A stretch of 64,000 nucleotides of DNA from Myxococcales bacterium (lineage in GTDB: Bacteria > Myxococcota_A > Polyangia > Polyangiales > Polyangiaceae), in NCBI GenBank assembly GCA_016794345.1, contig JAEUKE010000041.1:1-64000 (forward strand). The letters are read 5' to 3'. The notes under the pieces were generated by a model, which had not been told where the DNA came from, made no database searches, and worked only from the letters and a program-made list of their open reading frames with translations. Within the stretch, counting starts at the first letter, position 1. Each line of letters starts with the position of its first letter. Shown one piece after another: positions 40,987 to 48,688 of this stretch. Position numbers and translations under genes: made by a program.

Positions 40987-41715
40987 TCAGCTCGCCATGC
41001 GGGTCGCAGCCGCCCGAACGACGGCTCGCATCCACGCGCGGTCTCCGCGGCGGAAGGCGCGGTCCTCCCGGGCGACCTCCAGCACGGCGACCAGCTTGGC
41101 CCCGAGGTAGATCGGCGCCAGCGCGACCCCCGCCGCCGAGGCGCCAGCGACGCAGAGCGCGCGCGACTGCGGGACCACGCCAGCCGATCCGCGCTCCAGG
41201 ACCGCGGTGCCGCGTCGTGCGATGCGGATGGCGAGGTCGTCCGCCGGCACCTCGTAGCCGAGGAGCTCTTGCCCCATGGAGCCGAACACGGCCCGGGTCT
41301 CCAGCGCGCCGAGCGCACGCTTCGGGCGGTGGGCCAGACCCACGTCCGCCCGCGTCTCCAGGACGATGGCCTGGAGCGCCAGCGCGACCACCTCGCTCTC
41401 GTCGGCGGCGTCGTCCATCCACAGCGCGGCGCGTCGCGCCGCCGCCTCGGGCCCCCCGCCCGGCTTCCAGGTCTCGGACGGGATCCAGTCGTCTCCTCGC
41501 GACGCGCGAGCCCGGATCAGCGCACGAACTTCACGGATGGAATCGAGCGGCCGCCAGCCGGGCAGCCCTTCGTGCCACGTCTTGCAGCTCTCCCCGATCT
41601 GTCCCATCGCGACGCTCCGAACGAGATCCGCGGTCGGCATGGGCCCTACCACGCGCTCGCCGTTGGTCACGAACCACGCGGTCTCCCCGCTCGTTGCTTC
41701 CATCAGGAAGCGCAT
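40987..41715 (-). CDS. GYF_2 plus GAF-like domain protein, 242 aa
   Basis: Residues ~10-58 form a GYF_2 domain (AWFVTNGERVVGPMPTADLV, then KTWHEGLPGWRPLDS), a small module common in myxobacterial kinases and chemotaxis-type proteins and thought to bind proline-rich partners. Residues ~100-240 look like a GAF domain (VALALQAIVLETRADVGLAH, LAIRIARRGTAVLERGS, GVALAPIYLGAKLVAVLEVA). A signalling adaptor or sensor without an output domain. The ATG at 41715 gives exactly the GYF_2 N-terminus; the longer frame is the antisense of the Nudix gene. Divergent from the Nudix hydrolase by 51 bp. Confidence 0.78.
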   Translation of the reverse strand: MRFLMEATSGETAWFVTNGERVVGPMPTADLVRSVAMGQIGESCKTWHEGLPGWRPLDSIREVRALIRARASRGDDWIPSETWKPGGGPEAAARRAALWMDDAADESEVVALALQAIVLETRADVGLAHRPKRALGALETRAVFGSMGQELLGYEVPADDLAIRIARRGTAVLERGSAGVVPQSRALCVAGASAAGVALAPIYLGAKLVAVLEVAREDRAFRRGDRAWMRAVVRAAATRMAS

Positions 41716-41766
41716 TGTTCCGAGCCCCCTTCTGTCGGGCCAACAGTCGTGCGATCGAGGGCCACT

Positions 41767-42285
41767 TTGCGCGCGCTCACCGACATCGACTGGCCGACCT
41801 GGAAGCCCAAGGACGTCGCGACCCTCCTCTTCGTGGTGGAGGGCTCGCGCATCCTGCTCATCCGGAAGAAGCGGGGCCTCGGGGCCGGGAAGGTGAACGG
41901 CCCAGGCGGCCGCCTCGACCCGGGCGAGACACCGATCCAGGCCGCGGTCCGCGAGATCGGAGAGGAGCTCTGCGTGAAGCCCTTCGGCGTGGAGGAGCGA
42001 GGGGAGCTCGCCTTCCAGTTCACCGACGGCTACGGCCTCTTCTGCCACGTGTTCACGGCGCGCGGCTGCGAAGGCGAGCCGCGCGAGACGGAGGAGGCGA
42101 TCCCCCTGTGGACGCCGCTCGACGCCATCCCGTACGACGAGATGTGGGCCGACGACCGTCTGTGGATCCCCCACATGCTGGCCGGACGCTGGTTCGCCGG
42201 GCGGTTCATCTTCGACGCCGACCGGATGGTCGACCACGAGATCGAGGTCGGCGACGTCAGAGCTCCAACACCGCCACCTGGTTGA
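41767..42285 (+). CDS. MTH1-like Nudix hydrolase, 172 aa
   Basis: The Nudix box GGRLDPGETPIQAAVREIGE (then ELCV) gives G-x5-E-x7-REUxEE; the usual Gly near its end is Cys. LLIRKKRGLGAGKVNGPGG and the C-terminal WFAGRFIFDADRMVDHEI resemble MTH1, which hydrolyses oxidised purine nucleoside triphosphates (8-oxo-dGTP) to monophosphates. TTG at 41767 has GAGGG five bases upstream; GTG at 41749 would add six residues. The 3' end overlaps the convergent lipoprotein gene by 29 bp. Function as a nucleotide-pool sanitiser is a family-level inference and fits the neighbouring DNA glycosylase. Confidence 0.85.
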   Translation: MRALTDIDWPTWKPKDVATLLFVVEGSRILLIRKKRGLGAGKVNGPGGRLDPGETPIQAAVREIGEELCVKPFGVEERGELAFQFTDGYGLFCHVFTARGCEGEPRETEEAIPLWTPLDAIPYDEMWADDRLWIPHMLAGRWFAGRFIFDADRMVDHEIEVGDVRAPTPPPG

Positions 42286-43426
42286 ACCAGATCTGCGTTC
42301 CGCCGGGCATCGGGTTGTCGAGCTCCACCCCGACGATGACGCTCGTCGCGCCGTTCAAGGTGAGCTGTCGCTCCGCGTTTGCTCCGAACGAGAAGTTCGC
42401 CTCCGGAAGATCCATTCCGAGCGGGCCGAAGGTGGTCCCGCCGTCGGTCGACGCGATCAGCCGAAACGCACCGCCCGCCGTCTTCCCGTAGTGGAGCGCC
42501 ACCGTCACGGCGTCGAGCCCGCCGACGAACACCGCCGGAGCGATGGCACGGCTCTTGTTCTCCGTCGACCCGTTTACGTCGTGAATCTCCTGCAATCCGT
42601 TGTCATAGACCCAGCTCCCGCCCCCGAGGCTCCAGCTCGTGAGCTCTGCGTCGAGCCAAAATGCGCGAAACGGGCGCGCCACCAGCGTCATGTTCCCGCC
42701 CGTATCGCTCTCGTCGGCGATACCGAAGTAGACCGAGAGGCCCGGCGCGAGCACAGGCGTGCGGATCGCCGAGAAGGGCCCTGGTGACGAATAACAGGGC
42801 GTGAGCACATCGGAGCCGCATCCGTAGCTCGCCCAGACGGCCGGCCATTGCGTTCCCGTCGACTCCACCAGCGCCAGGAGCACACCCCGCGGGTAGGCCC
42901 CTGCGTCGAATCGAAAGACCTGGGTCGTGGACCCCTGGACATTGCAGTCGTTGGGGAACGGCGGCTTGGATTGCGACGTCAGCGCCTGGGTCGTCGTCCC
43001 GAGCGGCAGCGCCGCGGCTTTGAAACAGGTCCCGCCGGTGATCGCGCAGCCCACACACTCCGGATCGCCGGACTCGCAGGTCTCACCGGCCTGGAACACG
43101 CCGTCCCCGCAGGTGGCCGCGTCGAACGCGCAGCCGGTACACCCGTCCGCCGCGGCGTTGTTCCCGTCTTCACATTGCTCCGCCGCCTGCACGACCCCGT
43201 CGCCGCAGGTGCTCGGCTCGCCGCCTCCGCCGCCGTCCCCTCCGCCGCTCGAGGACGACGACGAGCCCGTCGTGCTCGTGGACGTCGTGGCGCCGCCGCT
43301 CCCCGCCGTCGTCGTCGAAGCGCCCGCGCCCGTCCCGGCCGGCGCGGTCTCCGCGTCGGGCTCGCCCACGACGTCGACGAAACACGCGCCGAGGAGACGA
43401 GCGGCCAGGGCGATCGCTGCGCGCAT
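42257..43426 (-). CDS. Myxobacterial disulfide-repeat lipoprotein, 389 aa
   Basis: The signal MRAAIALAARLLGACFVDVV has a lipobox LLGAC. A Thr/Ser/Gly-rich stalk (~residues 25-70) leads to two disulfide repeats of the Myxococcus/DUF4215 type: CGDGVVQAAEQCEDGNNAAA-DGCTGC and CGDGVFQAGETCESGD-PECVGC. The remaining ~260 residues are beta-rich (FRFDAGAYPRGVLLALVEST, MTLVARPFRAFWLDAELTSW, QIWFNQVAVLEL), like pre-peptidase or jelly-roll domains. Surface lipoprotein of unknown ligand. Monocistronic, convergent with the Nudix gene. Confidence 0.82.
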   Translation of the reverse strand: MRAAIALAARLLGACFVDVVGEPDAETAPAGTGAGASTTTAGSGGATTSTSTTGSSSSSSGGGDGGGGGEPSTCGDGVVQAAEQCEDGNNAAADGCTGCAFDAATCGDGVFQAGETCESGDPECVGCAITGGTCFKAAALPLGTTTQALTSQSKPPFPNDCNVQGSTTQVFRFDAGAYPRGVLLALVESTGTQWPAVWASYGCGSDVLTPCYSSPGPFSAIRTPVLAPGLSVYFGIADESDTGGNMTLVARPFRAFWLDAELTSWSLGGGSWVYDNGLQEIHDVNGSTENKSRAIAPAVFVGGLDAVTVALHYGKTAGGAFRLIASTDGGTTFGPLGMDLPEANFSFGANAERQLTLNGATSVIVGVELDNPMPGGTQIWFNQVAVLEL

Positions 43427-43472
43427 GGTCGTGAGGATATCCGGTCGGCCGAGAAGAAGCGCCCGCGAAAGT

Positions 43473-43504
43473 TGGCACCCGGTGCCACTTGACACCGCGT
43501 GCCA
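43473..43504. promoter_or_regulatory. Tandem TetR-type operators
   Basis: TGGCACC-C-GGTGCCA (43473-43487) is a perfect 15-bp palindrome, and a near-copy TGACACCGCGTGCCA (43490-43504) follows with a 17-bp centre-to-centre distance. They cover the -35 box and spacer of the promoter for the S1P-lyase-like/TetR operon, so the TetR product probably represses its own operon through them (inference). Confidence 0.65.
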
Positions 43505-43517
43505 CATGGCCGATAGA
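43489..43517 (+). promoter_or_regulatory. Promoter of the S1P-lyase-like/tetR operon
   Basis: A perfect -35 TTGACA (43489-43494) is followed after 17 bp by GATAGA (43512-43517) as a poor -10. The -35 lies between and within the two palindromes. The start site would be near 43524, just before GAGG and the ATG at 43535. Confidence 0.4.
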
Positions 43518-43534
43518 TGCTTCGAGGTCCGACC

Positions 43535-44983
43535 ATGCGAATTCCTGCTCGCGGCATCGAGAAATCCGAGCTGTTCTCCCGACTCGAGGCCGCCCGCCAA
43601 CACGACTGGCCGTGGCGCGAAGGAAAGCTCTTCGCCTACGTCTTCGAGGACGGGCCGGAGATCGAAGAGGTCGGGAAGAAGGCCTACATGGCCTACCTGA
43701 CCGAAAACGGTCTCGACCCGACGACGTTCCCGAGCCTCCTGCAGTTCGAGAACGACATCGTCGACATGGCGCGCCGCCACCTCGGGGGCGACGACCGCGT
43801 GGTCGGCAACTTCACGAGCGGCGGGACCGAGTCGATCATCCTCGCGGTCAAGACGGCCCGCGACTGGTTCCGCGCGAAACACCCCGGCGTCCGCCCCGAG
43901 ATGCTCGTGCCGATCACTGCGCACGCCGCCTTCCACAAGGCCGCCCACTACCTCGACGTGGACGCGATCATCACGGACGTCGACCCCACGTCCTTCCGCG
44001 CGGATCCCGCGTCGATGCGCGCGCACCTCTCGGATCGGACGATGCTCCTCGTGGCCTCCGCCTGCTCGTACGCCCATGGCGTGGTCGACCCGGTGCGGGA
44101 GATCGCGCAAATGGCGGCCGAGAAGGGGGCGCTTTGCCACGTGGACGGCTGCATGGGCGGCTTCTTGCTCCCCTACTTCCGGCGGTTGGGCGCCACCATT
44201 ACCGACTTCGATTTCGCCGTGCCGGGCGTGACCAGCATGTCGATGGACCTGCACAAATATGGTCTTTGCCCGAAAGGCGCGAGCGTCGTTCTTTATCGCG
44301 ACGAGTCCCTCCGCAAGCACCAGATCTACACGTGCTCGGAGTGGACCGGGTACACCATGATCAACAACACGATTCAGAGCTCCAAGTCGGGCGGCCCCCT
44401 CGCTGCCGCCTGGGCGGTGCTCCAGTTCGTCGGGGAGGCCGGGTACCAATCGATCGCGGAGCGCCTGCTGGACGCCAAGCGGCGGCTGCTCGCGGGCATT
44501 CGAGCGGTCCCCGGGCTCTCGGTGCTCGGCGAGCCGGAGATGAGCCTCGTCGGCTTCACCTCGGAGGAGGTCTCGGTTTTCGCCCTGGCGGACGAGCTGA
44601 AGAGCCGCGGCTGGCACGTGCAGGCGCAGCTCGCCCATGGCCCCTCGCGGGAGAACCTCCACATGACCATCAACCCGGGGAACACCCGGTGGATCGACGA
44701 CTTCGTGGCCGAGCTCCCGCGCGCCGTCGAGGCGGTGCGCGCCGCGGGTGGTGGTCCCAAGCCCCCGAAGGAGCTCGCCGCCCTGCTCGCCGCGCAGATC
44801 GAGTCGGACCCCACCGGCGAGGGCCTCGGCAACGTGGTGGAGAGCGTCGTCGGCTCGGGCGGCGGCGTCCCCGGGAAGATGGCGGAGGTGAACGCGCTCC
44901 TGAACGAGCTCCCCCGAAAGGTGCAGGAGAAGCTCCTCGTCGCGTTCGTCGGCAAGATGTTCACGCCCAAGGCCCAGGGGTGA
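43535..44983 (+). CDS. Sphingosine-1-phosphate-lyase-like PLP decarboxylase family enzyme, 482 aa
   Basis: Group II PLP decarboxylase fold. The N-terminal FEDGPEIEEVGKKAYMAY and PTTFPSLLQFENDIVDM, GNFTSGGTESIILAVKTARD (PLP phosphate contact), HVDGCMGGFLLPYFRR (Asp to pyridine N) and SMDLHKYGLCPKGASVVLYR (Schiff-base Lys) follow the order and wording of S1P lyases rather than glutamate decarboxylases. These cleave phosphorylated sphingoid bases to a fatty aldehyde and phosphoethanolamine. Some myxobacteria make sphingolipids, which makes the role plausible. The ATG at 43535 has GAGG 7 bp upstream; the ATG at 43517 would lie in the promoter. Coupled to the TetR gene. Confidence 0.8.
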   Translation: MRIPARGIEKSELFSRLEAARQHDWPWREGKLFAYVFEDGPEIEEVGKKAYMAYLTENGLDPTTFPSLLQFENDIVDMARRHLGGDDRVVGNFTSGGTESIILAVKTARDWFRAKHPGVRPEMLVPITAHAAFHKAAHYLDVDAIITDVDPTSFRADPASMRAHLSDRTMLLVASACSYAHGVVDPVREIAQMAAEKGALCHVDGCMGGFLLPYFRRLGATITDFDFAVPGVTSMSMDLHKYGLCPKGASVVLYRDESLRKHQIYTCSEWTGYTMINNTIQSSKSGGPLAAAWAVLQFVGEAGYQSIAERLLDAKRRLLAGIRAVPGLSVLGEPEMSLVGFTSEEVSVFALADELKSRGWHVQAQLAHGPSRENLHMTINPGNTRWIDDFVAELPRAVEAVRAAGGGPKPPKELAALLAAQIESDPTGEGLGNVVESVVGSGGGVPGKMAEVNALLNELPRKVQEKLLVAFVGKMFTPKAQG

Positions 44984-45639
44984 GCTCCGTCGTCGCGAGC
45001 CAGGCCGAGCGGGGCCAGAGCCCCGCTCGGCCGAAGCTCGGCCTCCGCGAGAAGAAGAAGCGCGCGGTCGAGGCGGAGCTCGGCAGGCTGGCGATGGAGC
45101 TCTTCGCAGCGCGCGGGTTCGACGCGGTGACGGTGGACTCGATCGCCGAGGCGGCGGGGGTGTCCCGGCGCACCTTCTTCCGGTATTTCCCCTCCAAGGA
45201 GGATGTGTTCTTTGCGCGTCGCCGCGATCAAATGGAGCGGCTCGCCGCGCTCGTCACCTCGCCGCGGCAAGGCGAGCCCGCCTTCGAGCGCGTGCGCCGC
45301 GCGTTGCTCGAGCTCGCCTCCGAGCACGTCGAGAACAGGGCGCTGATCCTGACGGAGCAGGCGATCCTGGCGCAGTGCCCGGCGCTCGTCGCCAGGGACC
45401 TGGAGTGGGATCGCCGCGCGGAGCGTGCCTTCGCCGAGGCGCTCGAGGCGGGCGCAGCGAGGGACGCCGCGAGCCAGCGCCGCGCCCGGGTGTGTGCGGG
45501 CGCGCTGGTCGGCGCCTTGCGGGTCGTCATCGAGGAATGGGTTCTGCGAGGCTGTCGCGGAGACCTCAGGCGCGCCGGGGAGGAGGCGCTCGACTGGCTC
45601 GCTCCGCTGGCGCCCGACGCGGCTCGAGCAAGGGGCTGA
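44980..45639 (+). CDS. TetR-family repressor, 219 aa
   Basis: The HTH is at ~35-80: ELGRLAMELFAARGFDAVTV, DSIAEAAGVSRRTFFRYFPS and KEDVFFARR, a textbook TetR N-domain. The C-terminal ligand domain is helical (LEWDRRAERAFAEALEAG, WVLRGCRGDL). An N-terminal ~25-residue basic extension precedes the HTH. GTG at 44980 overlaps the stop codon of the S1P-lyase-like gene by 4 bp (GTGA). Position and palindromes at 43473-43504 suggest autoregulation of the pair; the effector could be a sphingoid base or fatty aldehyde (speculation). Confidence 0.92.
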   Translation: MSSVVASQAERGQSPARPKLGLREKKKRAVEAELGRLAMELFAARGFDAVTVDSIAEAAGVSRRTFFRYFPSKEDVFFARRRDQMERLAALVTSPRQGEPAFERVRRALLELASEHVENRALILTEQAILAQCPALVARDLEWDRRAERAFAEALEAGAARDAASQRRARVCAGALVGALRVVIEEWVLRGCRGDLRRAGEEALDWLAPLAPDAARARG

Positions 45640-45671
45640 GCGGCTTGCCAGCGAGGCCCAAGTCCCCGACC

Positions 45672-46760
45672 ATGGGCCTCGCCTTGCGATTGGGACCCAA
45701 CCTCTCTCTTGTCCTCACTCTCGTCGTGGGGTGTGGCGATCCCCCGGGCTCGGCGGGGGCGCCGGCTCCGCCGTCGAGCTCGAGCTCGGCGGGCAGCGCG
45801 ACCGCCCCCTCGAGCAGCGCCGCGCTCCCGACCGCTACGGCCGTCGCCTCGGCGCCCCCTGCCCAGCCGAAGCTCCCCGTCGACGAGCCCGAGGCCAAGC
45901 GACTCGTGGCGGAGACCGCCTACGCGAAGCGAATCCTCGGGAAGAACCCAGACCATACCGTCATCCTCGATCCGCCGGCCAATCCACCTCCTACCTGGCA
46001 CACGTTGCGAATCGCGCCGCCGCGTCCCGCCCAGGACGTCATCTACCCGGCGCTGCGGGTGAAGGCCGCGACGGGCGAGATCGAGGCCCAGTCGAGCTGC
46101 GAGGGCAAGACCTGGGTCCCGGTCGCCGTCGCCGACTTCGAAGAGCGCGCCCTCGACGCCCTCTTCGCGCTCCCGGAGATGCGCGGGCTCGACCGATACC
46201 TGCGCAAGGAGTCCGGCGGGACCGCGGTGATGACGGTGCGCATCGAGGAGTGCCCGAAGGACGACGTCGTCAGGCTCTACGTCGGGGAGCGGAACCCCAC
46301 GCACACGGTGCGGACCTTCACCGTGATCGTGTCGGGGCCCCGCCTCGAGATCAGCGTCGCCGATCTGGGCGGCAACGTGCTTCCGTATGCGCGGTTCAAG
46401 CAGACCGAGAGCGCCAGGATGTACGCGGGTTATGGGCTCCCGGCCGACAAGGGCTCCGGACCGCTCGGCTATGGCGCCCCCGAAAAGGTGGTGCCGGTCG
46501 CCACGTTCCAGCACCCGACCAAGGCCGCGCTCGACGGCGTCCTCGAGCTGGATCGCGTCGAATATTACGCGGACGGGTTCCCGGTCTTCGTCGGCGCGCG
46601 GGCCTCGACGGCCCTCCCCACGAACGACGAGATCGAGCGCGTGAAGAAGGCGAACTACGGCTTTCCCTTCGAGCTCGTGTGGGACGAGGGCCGGCGCCGC
46701 CTGAGGACCGACGGACAGAGCGTTTCGGTGTTCGAAGGCGGCGTCTGGAAGGCTCCGTGA
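45672..46760 (+). CDS. Lipoprotein of unknown function, 362 aa
   Basis: The signal MGLALRLGPNLSLVLTLVVG carries a lipobox VVGC, followed by a Ser/Ala/Pro-rich stalk (~residues 25-65). The rest (~295 residues) has mixed alpha/beta character with one Cys pair region (AQSSCEGKTWVPVAVADFEE, MTVRIEECPKDDVVRLYVGE) and no recognised domain. Expected location is the outer or inner membrane periplasmic face. It starts 32 bp after the TetR gene and ends 2 bp before the convergent SMP-30 gene; it may be read through from the tetR operon. Confidence 0.7.
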   Translation: MGLALRLGPNLSLVLTLVVGCGDPPGSAGAPAPPSSSSSAGSATAPSSSAALPTATAVASAPPAQPKLPVDEPEAKRLVAETAYAKRILGKNPDHTVILDPPANPPPTWHTLRIAPPRPAQDVIYPALRVKAATGEIEAQSSCEGKTWVPVAVADFEERALDALFALPEMRGLDRYLRKESGGTAVMTVRIEECPKDDVVRLYVGERNPTHTVRTFTVIVSGPRLEISVADLGGNVLPYARFKQTESARMYAGYGLPADKGSGPLGYGAPEKVVPVATFQHPTKAALDGVLELDRVEYYADGFPVFVGARASTALPTNDEIERVKKANYGFPFELVWDEGRRRLRTDGQSVSVFEGGVWKAP

Positions 46761-46761
46761 G

Positions 46762-47805
46762 CTACGGAAGACCCGGGACGTTGAGCACGACCCGATAGAG
46801 ACCGGTGCGCGCCGTGATGAAGAGCGTCTTTCTGTCCGCGCCACCGAAGGTGCAGTTGGCCGGCTGCTCCGGCACGGGGATGGTCCCCCAGGGCGTCCCG
46901 TCGTCACGGTAGACCTCGACCCCCGCGCCTGTCGTCAAATAGAGGTTCCCCGCGTCGTCCACCGCCATTCCGTCGGACGGGTCCGCGTCGATGAGCAGCG
47001 TGCGCGCGCCGGTCGAGCCGTCGGTCGCGACGTCATACGAATAGAGCCCCCCGTCTTGTGAGTCGCTCACGTAGAGCTTCGTCTCGTCGGGGGACAGCGC
47101 GATGCCGTTGGGCTGACCATATTCGTCGCCGACCAGGTGCACCTCCCCGCTCGTGTCCACGCGGTACACGCCCTGCCACGGGATCTCTTGCTGCCCCATC
47201 AGGCCGTAGGTCGGATCCGTGAGGTAAGCCTGCCCGTCGCTGCGGACGATGACGTCGTTCGGCGAGTTGAAGCTCATCCCCATGTAGGCGTCGGCGACGG
47301 TCGTGGGAGCGGGCGCGCCGGCCGCGGGAGACCGGGAGACGCGCCGGCCGCTGTGCTCACACATGAAGATGTCGCCGTTCGGCGCGAGGCCGTTGCCGTT
47401 CGTGTTGGCGGACGGCTCGCGCCAGACGGAGATCGTGTCGCTCGACGGGTCTAGCTCGTGGATCCGGCTCTCGGGGATATCGCTGAACCGGAGCACGCCG
47501 AGCGCGGGCAGCCAGACCGTCCCCTCGGTGAAGGAGAAGCCGCCCTGCACGAGCGCCACCGGCTCGATGCCGGCGATGGGGTCGACGCCCTCGTAGCTGC
47601 CGCCCATCCCACCTTGCCCGCCGCTGGTCGTGGAGCCGCTCGTCGCCTGCCCCGTGGTGGACGAGCCCGTGTTGCCCGAGCCCGACGAGGTGCTCGTCGT
47701 CGAGCCGGTCGCGTTCGAGCCGCCGGAGCCGGAGTCGTCTCCGCAGGCGGCACCGACGACTGCGAGCAGGGTCCCCAGCACGAATTTTCGTGACATCATC
47801 GTCAT
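46762..47805 (-). CDS. SMP-30/gluconolactonase-like lipoprotein, 347 aa
   Basis: Lipoprotein signal (MTMMSRKFVLGTLLAVVGAAC, lipobox GAAC written here as VGAAC) and a long Ser/Gly/Thr stalk, then a six-bladed beta-propeller of the SMP-30/gluconolactonase/LRE type. Motifs are FSFTEGTVWLPALGVLRFSD, NGLAPNGDIFMCEHSGRRVS, FNSPNDVIVRSDGQAYLTDP and KLYVSDSQDGGLYSYD. The metal ligands of the family (Glu in TEGTVW, Asn in SPNDV, Asp in VSDSQ) are all present, so lactonase activity is plausible outside the cytoplasm. The ATG at 47805 overlaps the stop of the crotonase gene (ATGA). Confidence 0.85.
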   Translation of the reverse strand: MTMMSRKFVLGTLLAVVGAACGDDSGSGGSNATGSTTSTSSGSGNTGSSTTGQATSGSTTSGGQGGMGGSYEGVDPIAGIEPVALVQGGFSFTEGTVWLPALGVLRFSDIPESRIHELDPSSDTISVWREPSANTNGNGLAPNGDIFMCEHSGRRVSRSPAAGAPAPTTVADAYMGMSFNSPNDVIVRSDGQAYLTDPTYGLMGQQEIPWQGVYRVDTSGEVHLVGDEYGQPNGIALSPDETKLYVSDSQDGGLYSYDVATDGSTGARTLLIDADPSDGMAVDDAGNLYLTTGAGVEVYRDDGTPWGTIPVPEQPANCTFGGADRKTLFITARTGLYRVVLNVPGLP

Positions 47806-48617
47806 TTCCCCTTGTAAGCGGGCTTCCGCTTCTCCATGAACGCCGCCATCGCTTCGCGAAGGTCTTCGCTGGCGAGGTGCGCGGCGTTCCAGACCGCCAC
47901 GTACCGGAGGCCGGCCTCTTCTCCCCACCGGGTCGTGGCGCGCAGGACCTCCTTCGTGCCCTGGACGACGAGCGGGGCGTTCTCCGCGATCTCCGTGGCC
48001 ATGGCCACGGCCGCCTCGATCGCGCCCTCATCCGTCGGGAGCACGTCGCCTACGAGCCCGATCGCCCTCGCGCGCTCGGCGTCGATGTCCTTGCCGGTGA
48101 AGGCCAGCTCGCGCAGGTGCCCGCGCCCGATGACGCCCTCGAGGCGCTGGAGCGAGCCCATGTCGGCGACGATGGCGATCTTCGTCTCGCGAAGCGAGAA
48201 GCGCGCCGAGCTCGCGGCGACGCGCACGTCACACGCCGCGATGAGGTCCAGCCCACCGCCGATGCACCAGCCGTGGACGGCCGCGATGAACGGCTTGTTG
48301 CTCTCCACGATGGCGTCGAAGCCGCGGCGCATCTCCCCGATCTTGCGGAACAGCGCGAGGCGATCGGCGGCGAGGCCGCCCGTGGTCAGCGCCGGCCCGA
48401 GCTCGGGCGCCATGCGCATCAGGTCGAGCCCGGTGGAAAAATGCGGGCCCCTGGCCGCGACGACCACCGCGCGGACGGCTTCGTCGGCGTCGAGCGCGGC
48501 CACGACCCCAGGCAGCTCGGACCAGAACTCAGGGCCCATCGCGTTGCGGCGATCGGGGTTGGAGAGCCAGAGCACGGCCACGTGCTCGCGGCGTTCGATT
48601 TCGAAGGGCTTCACCAT
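47802..48617 (-). CDS. Crotonase, dienoyl-CoA isomerase-like, 271 aa
   Basis: Enoyl-CoA hydratase/isomerase superfamily: WLSNPDRRNAMGPEFW, the oxyanion hole residues in FSTGLDLMRMAP and HGWCIGGGLDLIAACDVRVA. The active-site segment RETKIAIVADMGSLQRLEGV matches the delta(3,5)-delta(2,4)-dienoyl-CoA isomerase pattern (E...AADxGxLQRL) instead of the two-Glu hydratase pattern. This points to double-bond isomerisation during degradation of unsaturated fatty acids. The ATG at 48617 (MVKPFEIERREHVAV) is the natural start. Its stop overlaps the SMP-30 lipoprotein start by 4 bp, an unusual pairing. Confidence 0.88.
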   Translation of the reverse strand: MVKPFEIERREHVAVLWLSNPDRRNAMGPEFWSELPGVVAALDADEAVRAVVVAARGPHFSTGLDLMRMAPELGPALTTGGLAADRLALFRKIGEMRRGFDAIVESNKPFIAAVHGWCIGGGLDLIAACDVRVAASSARFSLRETKIAIVADMGSLQRLEGVIGRGHLRELAFTGKDIDAERARAIGLVGDVLPTDEGAIEAAVAMATEIAENAPLVVQGTKEVLRATTRWGEEAGLRYVAVWNAAHLASEDLREAMAAFMEKRKPAYKGK

Positions 48618-48688
48618 CGGCGCGCATGGTACGCGAGGACGAGCCCGGCGTGACCTCCCGACGAGGGGAGCCGTGAGCGTGGAGATCG

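Noticed and set aside
43473..43487. TGGCAC as a sigma-54 -24 element
   Set aside because: The -12 TTGC is missing at the right distance, and the sequence is a perfect palindrome with a tandem copy, which fits an operator better.
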